Source: Corylus avellana (Eukaryota > Streptophyta > Magnoliopsida > Fagales > Betulaceae). Taken from it: a DNA stretch of 64,000 nucleotides. The stretch spans positions 248,001-312,000 of the forward strand of contig NC_081549.1 of the NCBI RefSeq assembly GCF_901000735.1, in the 5' to 3' direction. The position numbers were made by a program, and so were the translations under genes. Of this stretch, positions 1 through 17,276 are shown in pieces; position 1 is the stretch's first letter; each line of letters begins with the position of its first letter. The notes below the pieces were generated by a model. That model was given only the letters and a program-made list of their open reading frames with translations. It did no database searches and was not told where the DNA came from.

Positions 1-599
1 ATTAATGGGCTATCAATAGATGTAATTAATGTTTATGACAAAAGTATACAATATTAATTGGATAATTTAGTTTTTGTGTAACTATACAAATATAGTACGA
101 ATTAACTTGTCTTAGCAGCTTTACTTGTGGCCAACTCAACCTTGAATCAAATCTTGGATAACGTCATTTTGGAAGGACATAAGGGGATATCATTGGGTTG
201 TTTACTAAGCTTCACAGCTGATCAATATCAAACGTTTATTAGTGTGCAAACTTTCACACTCACAACTTAGTTGAAGAAAGCATTTTTAGTCTTTTTTTTA
301 TTTTATTTTTTTATTTTTTAGACCTATCCTTGATAGGTAAAGTATCCCTCTGTAGTTGTTCACTTTTATTTTCGTTTTTTTTATTTTTATTTTTATTTTT
401 TTTTCTCTTGTTTTTTTTTCCTTGTATTTTTTAGTCTCATTTATTATTTTTGTTTTTAACAAAAAACCCTCATTGTGAACTCGAGTCCTTGTGAGTCTGT
501 GACCAACCTCCGACCCACACACAGTTGGACCAGTCACTCATTTTACAAAGCAAAAGCCAGTGAGGGTAGTTGAGTCATTTCAAGTACGAATTAGGCAAT
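1..599. other. AT-rich 5' flank of GAR1
   Basis: No gene is supported here. The stretch holds long T/A runs around 290-440 and no long reading frame with a recognisable product. The last 100 bases probably belong to the GAR1 promoter. Confidence 0.5.
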
Positions 600-609
600 A
601 CAAAACATC

Positions 610-624
610 AAAACCCTAAACCCT
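610..624 (+). promoter_or_regulatory. Telo-box (AAACCCTAAACCC) upstream of GAR1
   Basis: The sequence AAAACCCTAAACCCT lies about 80-95 bases before the GAR1 start codon. Telo-boxes are known promoter or 5'-leader elements of plant ribosomal-protein and ribosome-biogenesis genes, so the position fits a snoRNP gene. The motif is read directly; its function here is inferred. Confidence 0.6.
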
Positions 625-703
625 GAGGGCCGAGGCACCCGTATTCTTAAAGTGGGCAGTCGCTTCTTCTGCTTTCTTCAAATCTCAGCTCATTCGGTGA
701 ACA

Positions 704-3312
704 ATGCGACCTCCGAGAGGCGGCGGCCGAGGCGGCGGTTTTAGGGGTGGACGAGACGGTGGTTTTAGGGGTGGCCGAGATGGCGGACGCGGCGGATTCA
801 GAGGCAGAGGCGGTCGTGGCGGCGGGTTTCGCGACGAAGGCCCACCGGAAGAAGTCGTAGGTCTGTTCTTTTTACTGTTCGGTTGCTGTGAAAACACAGG
901 AAAATATTTGGCGGAGGAACTAAAACTCATGGGTTTTGTGGTTCTTTCTTTTTTTAATACCTCTTTTCTGCTGCACATTTTTTTTTTCGGAAAAGAAAAC
1001 AAAGAACTGATTTGTTTGTTTATTAGAATCGATCTATTTTTCTGTTGTAGTGTGAAGCTTAGGAAAAAAAAAATTGTGTTTGGTTTCCAAGGAATTATAG
1101 GAAAATGAAGTTTAAACTGTATTTTTGACTTTTAGTGTTAACACTGTTAAATTTGATGAACTCAACTCGAAAGCAGGCACATTTGGACTGGGAGCTGTTT
1201 TTGCTTTGCATGTTGGATTGGTTTTCTTGCTTTTAGAAGCGTAAATCAATTCAGAGAAGGCTATGCATTATAGTTATATTATTTAGGTGCCAACTCCCTG
1301 TTTACTTGGCTTGCTTCCCTTTGCGCTTTCTCAAAAGATTGAATTTACTTATCAATACAAATTTAGGTGCTTAGTATTACTATGAATTTTATATTTTTAA
1401 GATTGGGATTTATGCTCGTCTCCTATACTTTTTTCCTCATTCATGTCAAGTTTGTTAATAATGTTATAGTAATATATGTTTGGGTATCTGCAGAGGTTTC
1501 TTCGTTCGTTCATGCATGCGAGGGTGATGCAGTCACAAGGCTCACGAATGAGAAGATACCCTTCTTCAATGCCCCAATATATCTGCAGAACAAGACCCAG
1601 ATCGGGAAAGTTGATGAAATCTTTGGCCCCATCAATGAATCTGTGTGTTCTCTTGTGTGCCTTTGTGTTGCCGATTGCTTGTACTTTGCGCCTTTTGTGT
1701 TAGACTTCAAAGCGTGACATGATTTTCCTGTTCAATATGCAGTTATTTTCAATTAAAATGATGGAAGGCATTGTTGCAACATCATATTCACAGGGGGATA
1801 AATTCTTCATTGACCCAGCAAAGCTTTTGCCTCTTTCAAGATTCCTCCCACAGCCAAAGTATGTTTTCTCCTTGCCCATATTTTGATGAAAATCACTGTC
1901 TCGTTTGGGTGAGGGGATTTATGTGGTGTTTTGCATACCTTGGATTTGTAAATTGTTTTAAAATTTTCCCTGTGTGCAAGAAATATGCTACTTTTTCTTA
2001 TAGTTATGAATTAAATCTAATATAGGAATTTCCACAAGCTTATTGTCCAATTCAGAAGATAATAGATGGTTTCTGGACTTTTTTCCTCATGAAATATGAC
2101 ATATGCATGCATGCATGTATATTTATATGCATAGGATATTAATGAGTAAGTAGGAAGAACTTAGTAGTCAAAGTAACTTATAAGCAAAAGGCAAGGGGCC
2201 CATTGATGTTCTATATAATCATTCATTAAAGGTTGCACACACACACACTCTTTCTTTCTCCATGTAGCTTAACTTAGCAAATGAGAATTTAGTGTTAAAT
2301 TTATTTTTATCCTATTTTGTTGACATTTGTAGCGGCCGTCATTTGTAGCAACATCGTTAATCATTTACACTTGAAAATGGAAGGAAAAATAATGCAGATC
2401 AGGTCTGGGGGTGTTGATCATGTGTCAACATGTAATGCTGTCTGATGTATATTGTAGGGTGTTGGACCTGTACCCATGTCCAACTGGGAATATGTACATG
2501 GGGCGCTCCTTTTGTATGTGTCTTTGCTAGTTAGAAGGCTTTGTTTCCCGTTAGAACCCTGTTGTGTTTGTGCTAGATATTATCTTCTACGCATTCATGT
2601 CCAATAATTTTGAAGAGAGTTATGTTGAATAATGAATAATCGTCATGACTCATTGCCTCCATATGATGGTCTCACTTAATAATTTTGGGATGTAAGAAGC
2701 ATTTTTTTCTCTGGCTCTTTGCGCTTTAAGTGCGCCTCATAATCACTGAATGTATGACTTGTCTGCTATCCCAAATGCCATTTTCACTCATGTACTCCAT
2801 ATCATGGCTGTTGAAGAATTTGATCGTTTGCAGTTGTCAATTGTAACATGCTTATTCATTCTTGATTTCTGCAACAAGGGCTTATGTATAGTCCATCAGT
2901 AACTTGATTCTTATTGTTATCTTGATTAAGATGTCGATTAGTTATTGTATCATATATGAATTGCTTACCACTCTGAATGCCAGCCCATATGCTGGTTGAA
3001 GAGTTAAACTAGATGTCATGAATGAATACCAACTCGTGCCTTTGAACACTCTTGGAGATACGAGTTGTGTCATGGTTCATAAGTACTTTTTGTTGAGTTT
3101 GTGCATGTCTAATTACTATGGTGGATTGTTGATGTAGGGGTCAGCCACATGCAGCTAGAGGTGGTCGTGGTGGATTCAGAGGTGGTGGTAGAGGTGGTGG
3201 TGGCCGTGGGTTTGGTGGCTTTCGTGGAAGGGGCGGTCCAAGGGGTGGCAGGGGTGGCCCTCCTAGAGGCGGTGGACGAGGTGGTGGTTTCAGGGGCAGA
3301 GGAAGGTTTTAG
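704..3312 (+). CDS. GAR1: H/ACA ribonucleoprotein complex subunit 1 (GAR1-like)
   Basis: GAR1 is the nucleolar H/ACA snoRNP protein needed for rRNA pseudouridylation. Four exons join in frame to 198 residues: 704-860, 1494-1642, 1743-1858 and 3138-3312, all with GT-AG introns. Residues 1-45 are an RGG-rich arm. The central Gar1/Naf1 fold contains [37 protein letters not shown] and [11 protein letters not shown]. The last 57 residues are a second RGG-rich tail ending in GRGRF. This arm-core-arm layout is the usual plant GAR1 layout, and the length is normal. The start is the first ATG after the leader, directly before the RGG arm. Intron 3 is long (about 1.3 kb). A telo-box lies upstream. The gene ends tail-to-tail with glutamate dehydrogenase. 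Confidence 0.93.
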
Positions 3313-4387
3313 AACATGTAGTATTATTTATTTGCTTCTCTTTTTGTGTTGGGAACTCAAGATTCTAAATTTGAGTACTGATTTTGATTTTGGCTTTTGG
3401 ATGTTATATGAGTATTTGTAATCTTTCTCTAACTGCAATCATATAGAACTCATTTAGTTGGAGAATGTTATAATTGTGGTTTGGTTAGGATTCCTCTAGA
3501 GGATGATCCATAATTATTGGCCCACGGCTGGCATTGATGCACTGGAGTCCATTATTGGGCAGAGCATCTTCACGGTGTGTCATGTCATTAAATCCTCTTT
3601 CTTTATCCTTGCTAGTCAGTAATTATAATAGGCATTCTCTTTTAATAGGTATTCATTTAGTGACGAACCCTTTTTTATTTTGAGTGCATATTAAGGCATG
3701 CCTTAGGAAATTTAGAAGGATTTACAGTTTAGAGTGGGTTTTGAAGCTGATAGAGCCTAGGGTTGGCTTTGCAAGAAAGGAGGAAGAGAAGGAACTTGGG
3801 CTTATTTGAGAATTGACCCTATATTGTGGCCTTCGTGGCACACTACTATTTTCGTTTCAGGCATATGTGAAGGCATAACTCCGATTGTTCTTGTACTTGT
3901 AAGATTTAAAGTGGCGTTTGGTTAGCAGAATCTAACATGAAAATAATGTATTATGGTATTTTGAAGCAAACAGGTGCGAGCATTGTTGTCATTTAAAAAA
4001 AAAGAAAAATATTTTCTAAGGCCAAGGGAATGTCAAAAGGTAATGGGGGGAAATTCACACCCAACCCCACCCCATCCCCCCCCCAATGCAATAAAAAGAG
4101 ATAATCTTTTAGGATTTCTTAAAATCTTGATTGGTTGGCGTAAGCTGACATTAAAAATGAAAAGTAAAAGACAGACCAAAAACAAAAAAAACAAAAAAAC
4201 AAAAAAAAAACCCCTGAAGTGTTATTAAGTGCATGTAAATGACAGTAATATCCTCAGGTGAAGTTACAAACGCAAGAGGAATATCAAAAAACTCGATAAG
4301 AATGTGTAGTCCCATTGATCATTATCATCAGCGGAGGAGGAGGAGCCTTAATCTTTATTAAAACTAAAAGCAGGCACCCAGCTAGAC
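3313..4387. other. Intergenic, GAR1 3'UTR and tail of GDH
   Basis: Two convergent genes end here. The first 150 bases are probably the GAR1 3'UTR and the last 150 or so the GDH 3'UTR. Between them are C-rich (about 4065-4085) and A-rich (about 4175-4212) runs. No further gene was seen. Confidence 0.5.
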
Positions 4388-9264
<4,877 letters not shown>

Positions 9265-9269
9265 TATAA

Positions 9270-9800
9270 TTGTTGTGTCATGGATCAGTTGAGTTGGGCC
9301 CAATAAACGATTTCTTGGCCCATCCTTAGAGCTCGGTCATTTTTTACTGTTCACCATGTTTACACTCGATTATTTTAGGCCCACTTAAGCCCAGTATATA
9401 ACGCTCGGTAAGCCGAGCCTTCCATGAATATGGAGTCTCGGGAAGCACTCTCGGAATATTAGATATATCTGCATAAAATGTCTTATTTACTGTTCCCTAA
9501 TATATTGTTGACATGTGGACCCCCGGTAAAGTCCACAGTGTTAGATGAATAGCTGCAACCCGATACCTATAAAAGGAGGGTTCCCTCCCACTATTTCGGT
9601 AACTTCTTTTTACCCTAAAAAATTGAATATATTGCATATCCTTTATCTCACCCGTAATCATCAATATTATTTTTTTCTTAAACACTGTGACTAACTTAGG
9701 CATCAGAGCTTTTCCCGGCCGGACAACGCTGGCAGCTTTGATCCATTTTCTCTGTTTTTCATATCCAGTTAATTCTTCAGTTATCAAGTCTTCCACAGGG
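9270..9800 (+). mobile_element. LTR relic (solo or truncated LTR, Ty3-gypsy-like)
   Basis: A TATA box (CTATAAAAGG at 9568-9577) is followed about 120 bases later by ACTAACTTAGGCATCAGAG at about 9689. That phrase is typical of the R/U5 part of plant Ty3-gypsy LTRs. The upstream part carries short GC-richer inverted phrases such as GCTCGGTAAGCCGAGC. No gag-pol coding sequence follows, so this looks like a solo or broken LTR. The ends are approximate; no target-site duplication was established. Confidence 0.5.
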
Positions 9801-11024
9801 CCCATTTCATGTCATCATTCGGAAAACTGCTCAAACAATAATCATTTCTTCATCCTTCATTTCACTCTTAATATTTTTCTAAAGACCGAGATTTTCGGTG
9901 ATTTTGTTGTCTCGTATATTTTAAATCATAATGAAGATTTTCTTATATTTGCTTTCCAAATTGCTGGGAATTCAAATCTTAATTTGTCAGTCTCAACTAT
10001 TTATGTGAGAGAGCATTGATTGGTTTATAATTTAAATCTTTGCTTTTTCGGGTGTCGTCGCTCGTCAGCCAAAAAGATTACACAAATATCTGAAAAAGCT
10101 AAAGCAAAAAAGAAAAAAACTTGATTAATGGTGATGTGTGGTTTAGATGACGACAATTTATTGATCAACTTGTCTTGTTGAAATTGTGTAACAATTTCCC
10201 TTTACTTACGGGTACGTCATTCTCACAAAAATATAAACAAATAAATAAATGGCCTAAATTAAGCTATAGGTAGGCCTTAGAAAATAATATATATATATAA
10301 CAATGTAATTAAATCTTTTTGATTGTGAAAGGGCAGTCCGCCAACCTCAAAATAATTAAATGGGTTCTGACTGACCACTTTTTTAAAATGATTGATCACT
10401 CAATCAAAAGGTAAAACGGTGGTCAACCACTCTTCAAGGCCCTAAATAATGGCCAACCGTCTCAAGGAATTATCCGGTCATCTCTTTTTTTTTAACATTT
10501 TTTAATAATTAATGGGGATCAATTCAGACCGTTCATTTCACAAATTGCAGGCAAGCAATGCAATTTAAGAGAATTGCATACAGCTGCAAATCTCCCAGAG
10601 TTATAGGAGATTCCTTATCCGTATTCATCACATTGGTGGCCTTTCCATGATGGGATTTTTAATTTTCATTCTTCTTTTTTGACCGCTCGAATGACATGTT
10701 TTTGTCTAAAATCAAAGTGGATTTCATTGTCTACTTTAGAAACAGAGAAACATCACTCAAGTATGAAGAGAAAATGATAATTCTCACTAAAGCCAAAATA
10801 ATATCCCCTTTTTTTCTTATGCTAGTGCGAAAAAAAAAAAGGTTCAATTATACATATAGACTAATATAAGCTTAATCTTTACAACTTTAAGTCGGTTTAT
10901 TGGCTCAATAAGGTTCAATTGGTAATGTTAAATCACTTGTAATTATCTCAAAAGTTTAAATTTGAAATATTCAATTCAAATTAAGGGTAAATTGCAAAGT
11001 AAATGTTCAAATTTTTTATATTTA

Positions 11025-11125
11025 TTCTGATACTATGTTAAATAACTAGTTATTCAAAAAGTTTAAGTTGATAGAAAATGATTAATTTAATCATTAAATT
11101 AATATCGTAATTAACGAGTAATAAA
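11025..11125. repeat. Decayed fragment of the small LTR repeat family
   Basis: The phrase TCTGATACTATGTTAAAT followed by GATAGAAAATGATTAATTT and ATTAAATTAATA matches the family seen complete at 39,145-39,366. The sequence is only a partial, diverged copy. Confidence 0.4.
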
Positions 11126-14100
11126 CTTTCAAGGTTGATAATAATTAAGTGGTAAATATATTCATTGTTCTAGTTTAATACTTGGATATGAATCTTCCAT
11201 TAATGTTGTGATAGGATGAGGATATTGTCACAATGAATATATTTAGGTTTATGTTACCTATCACAATGAAGCTGAGTCAATTAGAAAAGAAAAAAAATCC
11301 GTCACTTCAATTATTAATACGATGGATTCCGATACCTCATCCATGTGTCATATACACACTACCAAAATTGAGGAACTTGGACAAAAGTCCGACCATCAAT
11401 ATCTAAATCCAACTCTTTTGCATGGATGTGGATTATTGTCTTACTCATACTCAACCTTATGACTCTCATCACTTCATCATTAATTCTTGTGTTGTGGGGG
11501 GCAAGGAGGGGTGGAGGATGCATGTGGGTGGATAGTCATGACCCATGCATCACAATTATAACTCACTTTCGCATGCCGTGCCCATGGTTTTTTATTGTAT
11601 GCTTATGCTTGTTGATTCACAGTGCATCCCTTTCACTTTGAAAGCTACATAGCCTTGAGCGTATCGATGATTCTGCGATGAACATGACAGTTCCGTAATG
11701 GCAATGAACTGTTGATGGTTGCTTAGCGTGAGAAGATTGAACGGCTCACATGTTTAAAGTAAAAACATCAAATACAATGAAGATGAAAATACTGTATCTT
11801 TAATTTAAATCAATCCCATGAACTTTTTTTTATTCGTTCTAACTCAACGCCCACCACCTACTACCAAACCCCACCCACCTTCAAGTCGTCAACACTGGAG
11901 TCTCAAAAATTAACCAAAATGGTGGTTCCGATGGTTTTATCAATGAGTATTTTGTCTATAAAGTATTTTGTTAAGAGAAGAAAAATTATTTAGTGTGAAT
12001 GATTATATTATTTTTGGGTGTTTCAAGTTGAGGTGTCTGCTTTTTATTGAATGGTGCAAAATACTCAGTTTACACCACAACCTAATTGAAGTTATTCTCT
12101 CACACACGTATATATAATCAAGCCCACAACTTGAATAGGGTGATTTATATTCAAACACCTCTGTTAACATTCTTATATATTTTTAAACAAGATATATATA
12201 TTTTTTTCTTTTCAATTATACATTCATAATTTTTCTCTCCATGCTCCCCCCTCTCTGAATTCATTTTAGTTAAAAGATTAAAATTGATAAGGTGGTCCTT
12301 AGAATGATATTTCTCCAATAAAAGCATATAGACTAGGTGTTTTTTTAATCTTTGGAAGAAAGGCACTGAGGCCAATAGGAATGGAGGGTCAAAAGGTCGA
12401 TCGGATTCCACCAACAACAACTACTGTAGGTCTTGTTCCACTCAAATTGCTTAAAAGATAAAATGATAAGAAGCCACTGCATGTTTCCACCAATGCCTAA
12501 CCCCCTCCTCCATTTACACCACCTTCTTGCTTGCTACCTGCAATCTCACTTTATCTACAAATTATAAAGTTTGCAGGATTTTTAATGAATTGTTGCACCG
12601 AATATTATGCACTAAAAAGGGAGAGATACTAAAATGTTAACTTTTAAACCATCATTGAACCTAAAAGATGCATGCATCTGATTTTTAGGTGCCTGAAAGC
12701 TATATTTCCTATATTAAAACAAGAGCAATGCTTGCGTCCGGTGTCCTTTATGTATGTGACGTGAGATGAGGTTGTCACGTTAATGATTAGAGACGCATAC
12801 CTAACTTGTATTATGTGTGCACTAGCATTTGACATAAACCAAAGGCTTTAAAACAATAGTAAGCACATAAATTTTAGAGACTAGCCAATTCTAATTTGTT
12901 TTAGAAAAGACTTGTTGCGGCCTTAATTTGATCAACTTTCTTCATTTATATTTCATTATTTGCCTTATCCCTGGATAAGTGAGTATGGTCATGGAGTGAT
13001 GGCCAATAGAAAAATATTCCAAGAAATCAAAGAAATTGATATGATGTTTTAGTTCCCATCACTAGGGGCAGGGCAAATATATGAAATCTATTCCATATTC
13101 CATTCTTAGTGGGTCAGAACCCACTTAAACAAGTTGATAGAATAAAGTGACATGTAGGTACCCAAAAAGATCATTTTTTTTTTTTTTTTTCACAATAACT
13201 AAATCCAAAATGCAAGATGAATTTGGTGGAAAACTTTAAATCCTCATCAGAATGGAGAGCTTGTAACAACCCCTAAAAAGCATTAGTCACATTTGTGTTA
13301 TCACTTTAAAAACTAGTAATTAAATTGTAATTGGAGTTCTTTAAAATCGTGTATAAAGCTCAGTCTCACATACTAAGAAACTAATGCGATATTTAATATT
13401 TTATAATCTATTTACTTTGAATGAAGTAATTTTCTTCCCAATACAGAAGTAGAATATTGCAAAGCCTTAACCCAAAATTACATGGATGGTATAATGGGGC
13501 AAAAGTGTAGTGACAAAAGAGGATGCCACCAGAGAGAATCCTTGATGGAATTCCATCTCACAATCTATAACATACCGCCTCCTTCTCCATTATGGGCACA
13601 GGATAGATTCCCTAGCACTTATTGGGATTTATTTTATCAAAGATATGCACTTGCAATTTTTGTCTTATGGGTACCTAATTAAAGTAAGTCAAAGTAAACA
13701 ACATTTTCCAAGTGCATTACTTTATCTTTATGTAATCAGCTAATTAACTTTGTTATCCTACCCTTTAAATGAGCTTCACATTATTTGGACAACACTCTAA
13801 TACTTTTTCTTAAAATATGGTGACCAATTATCTCACAAATGCTTAGGATATTATTACGTATAAGTTTTGACATGAGCCTAAAACGAAATTAATGAGTTAG
13901 GGTTGAATGATCTGACCCGTTTAATTAAATGAGTCGGATTAGAATTGACCTATATAATCTTATATCATGTTTCGACATGATCAAAATCCGATAGGTGACA
14001 TATTAGCCCTTAACGTTGGAGGTTTAATATATATATTCTTTGCAATCAAACAATATTCTTTTTCCACATGAACTTTTTTGTTGGCGTTCTTCTAAGTATC

Positions 14101-15935
14101 ATCAGTGTCAGAACTTGAATCAGTTCCCCGTTATTCCCGCGGCCTTGGACATATTAGAAACTGGATCATTGACAAAAATGTTGGTCTAAGCCTATGTAGT
14201 CCCCATGTGGCCCAAATATCTTTTATAAGTATCGTCCCACCTGTCCAAACTATAAATAATAGTAAACAAAAAAGGAAGCAAGCCCAAATGGGTGGCCTTG
14301 GCCTTTTCTTCTTCGTCTTCGTCTTCTTTTTATTTTTATTATCGAATTGGATGGTTCAGAATCGAAAGGTGAAGATTATATAACGTGGAAATAAATTAAA
14401 GATAAAGATTGTTTAAATATACTTTTTTTTTTTTTAAAAAAAAAAGAGTTCCTCAAAAGCCCAAGAGCCGAAGACATTGAGTAAGCTTCCAAATAAACAA
14501 CGTATATATATACAACCCATACTATGACCACGAAAAAAAGCAAAGAATCATGTAGCAAGCATGCCATGAAAATTCCTTCACCATTTCATCCAAAAAAAAA
14601 AAAAAAAAACTTATTTTAGAACTATTTTACAGCTAGTTGGCAAGTGTTAGCATATGATTAAAATATATTCATTTTGTCTTAGATTCTACAAGATTTTAAC
14701 ACACAAGAAGTTAAGACAAAATGAAAAATGTTAAGCATTTAATACATTTCCAATAATTTTAGGTTTTATATACTATTTTCTGATTGTGGGTTCACATAAG
14801 TTCACGAATGTAATAATTGATTTGTAATAAGATATGGAAGAAATATAAACAAAATATTGATACCAATATATATATATATAAAGGAAGACATGTATTGTAT
14901 ATATAAAGACCAATAAGCCCAATCCATGAAGAACAATACGAACAATAACCGAAAAGCATGGACACCTAAAGGGTTTTTTTTTGTCCTAATTGAAAGGGGA
15001 AAAGGTTAAAGGGTGAAAATGTGATCATCTTAGTTAATGATTTTGAAGGTGTTTTAGGGATAATCACACTGGGAATCTATCGGAACCATAGTGGGATTTT
15101 GACAAGCCCAAATGTTGAAAATCTAGACCTAATAATAATGGGGCCAAGCCTGTCTGACTCTGTCTTCTGATATCTCAAGTCAACAGCCATTGCCAACCAA
15201 AAATAAAGTCAACGATTATCATGGCACCTTGAAAGACCCACATACTTAAAAAATAATAAAAATAAAATAAATAAAAAGACCCACAGACTTGAAAGGAAAA
15301 TGTCAAGAATACATGTTTGATATTATCGTCCACACACGATATGTGTCCCTTTCGTGTGTACTTATCGACAATTGTTAGAAGGACGGGGTTTTTGTAATAT
15401 GAGAAAAATAGTAATTGAAAATTACTGGTTTTGAGAGATTAGAGAGTTTACAACGCTTGAGTCAGTATATTATTTGAAAAAAATAATTAAATAAAAAAAA
15501 GTTTAGATAAAAAAGTATATCTTAACTTCCTCCTTATTTTTAGAAAGAGTGACCATTTTAATGTGAAGAGTTGTTGAATATACCCTCTGAATACTTAGTA
15601 CTTACTATGTGGTTGGTTGAAATTGTCTTATAAATAGTATAATTATTTTTTATGTAGTAGGTTGTTTGGGTAGGATTATATGATATATTTCTCCAACAGT
15701 TGCCCCCAACTCTCATGACTGAATAATTTTTTCTTTTTTCTCAATTTAAGAGTGAGATTCCTTCCAATTATTGATGCCGACAATTCTCCTTACCCCTACA
15801 ATTAGGCGATATGGAGGTGTGAGAAAGCATTATGAAATAGAAATATGAACATTTTATAATTAGCCATCATCACTAGCTCGGGTTAGCTTGGGACCATTAG
15901 ATCTAGACGATTACTACCAAGTCATTTTTTTTTTC

Positions 15936-15940
<5 letters not shown>

Positions 15941-15973
<33 letters not shown>
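15941..15973. repeat. (TA)n microsatellite
   Basis: About 16 perfect TA units in intergenic DNA. Confidence 0.9.
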
Positions 15974-15977
<4 letters not shown>

Positions 15978-16231
15978 GAAGATGGGTTTATTTCCTTTCC
16001 TAAATAAACAAGAAAGAATCGGTGCACGTAGTTGGTAGCCTACCATTGACATTGTAAACCATTAGCCGGACTTGGCATACCAAGTCAACAAAGCTTTTAG
16101 AAGCTTCTATCAACTATGAACCAATAACGCGTTTTCTATATCTATACATATACCCTTTATCAAGCAAAGGCTTCTCGCTCTTTTCGTTGTCTTTGTTTTC
16201 AATCTCAAAGTTTTTGTAAGAACATTCAACC

Positions 16232-16234
<3 letters not shown>

Positions 16235-16271
<37 letters not shown>
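16235..16271. repeat. (CT)n microsatellite in the leader of the small-protein gene
   Basis: A pure CT run ends 53 bases before the ATG at 16,325, so it probably lies in the 5'UTR or core promoter. CT-rich tracts are common at plant transcription starts. Confidence 0.8.
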
Positions 16272-16274
<3 letters not shown>

Positions 16275-16324
16275 TGCCCAAAAACCCACGATACGAAGGT
16301 TTTCTTCCAGGCTTGTCAAAGAAA

Positions 16325-16692
16325 ATGTGTCCCATGAGGTTCCTCTTGGTGTTTTTCTCGGCTATACTAGCGGGATACTTTGCATGGCAGACGGCTCGTT
16401 CTTCGCCGGAGACGGACAATATTTTGGACGACTCAACGATTGAAAAGACAACAATGAAAGATAAACATGAATTCAATGTAAAAAAGGTACGGAGCACCTT
16501 TTTTTTTTTTTTTTTTTTTTAACATTCAAGATGTTTTTCTTTCTTTCTTTCTTGTTCTGTTTTTCTCTCTCTCCTGACTTGGATGTTCTTCAATTGCAGA
16601 CGGTTCAAGACGGATTTTGGGTATTCGTTGACATGGCCAGCGGGAGGTACTTATGGAGGAATCTGAGGAACAACGAGAAAGTAAAGAGCTGA
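16325..16692 (+). CDS. Small conserved plant protein with N-terminal membrane anchor
   Basis: Two exons, 16325-16486 and 16600-16692, with a GT-AG intron containing a T run and a CT tract, give 84 residues. Residues 5-20 (RFLLVFFSAILAGYFA) form one hydrophobic helix or signal anchor. A charged linker of about 35 residues follows. The second exon encodes GFWVFVDMASGRYLWRNL, the conserved part of a small plant family that databases sometimes label methyltransferase-related. That label is from memory and carries no proven function. I chose the ATG at 16,325 because the frame upstream has no other ATG and because MCPMRF matches the usual start of the family. Its role is unknown. Confidence 0.75.
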
Positions 16693-17094
16693 TAGAATTT
16701 CATCCGGCAAGTAATTATATATGTTTACTTCTGTAATCCATCACCACTGTACTAGAGAAATATGTAATTTTCTTTTGTGGGGAAGGAAGCTAAGAGTTTA
16801 GACCTCATTCATTTCTGCAAATACACGTGTACATTTTTATTTTTTATTTTTTTCTTTCAAATGCACATCTCTTTTGCTTTTGAGGGTAAAATGATTGGAA
16901 ACTATTAATGATTAATATGGTTGGAATAGGAACACATTGTTCCGAAACCAAAGAGCTGAAGAATCCAAAAACTTGGTCCAAGAAGAATTTCAGTGTCTGA
17001 TATGCAATTCTGCACTATTTATCAAACCAGTTGATACTGGAGTTTTATATACCAACAGGAGAGTATACGTATTACAACATCAGCATATATACAA

Positions 17095-17276
17095 CAACAC
17101 TTTCTAAAGAACAAAAAAAGAAAAGAAGGAAGCTAAAAACTATTACAAGAAGATGAAATAACAGTCGCAGCTTCAGCTTAAATCAACACTTTCTAAAGAA
17201 CAAAAAAAGAAAAGAAGGAAGCTAAAAACTATTACAAGAAGATGAAATAACAGTCGCAGCTTCAGCTTAAATCAAC
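17095..17276. repeat. Perfect 89-bp tandem duplication over the DnaJ stop codon
   Basis: Bases 17095-17187 are repeated without mismatch at 17184-17276, a period of 89 bases. The right-hand copy contains the last codons and stop of the minus-strand DnaJ gene; the left-hand copy lies in its 3'UTR. Perfect identity means a very recent event or an assembly duplication. Confidence 0.95.

Larger units (their letters stand above)
10021..16230. other. Long AT-rich intergenic region
   Basis: About 6.2 kb without a supportable gene. It contains a decayed small-LTR-type repeat near 11,025, homopolymer runs (for example at 13,172-13,190 and 14,590-14,610) and a TA microsatellite at 15,941. The short open frames near 11,426, 13,482 and 14,105 resemble nothing I recognise and have no splice or conservation support. 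Confidence 0.5.

Noticed and set aside
298..537. Minus-strand Lys-rich frame
   Set aside because: Produced by T/A runs; low-complexity protein with no family.
685..1002. Minus-strand Pro-rich frame opposite GAR1 exon 1
   Set aside because: It is the complement of the RGG-coding repeats; the plus-strand reading is a clear GAR1.
9497..9805. Minus-strand frame over the LTR relic
   Set aside because: Antisense of LTR noncoding sequence; no similarity to known proteins.
16114..16497. Minus-strand frame with Arg-Glu repeats
   Set aside because: Arises from the CT microsatellite opposite the small-protein gene.
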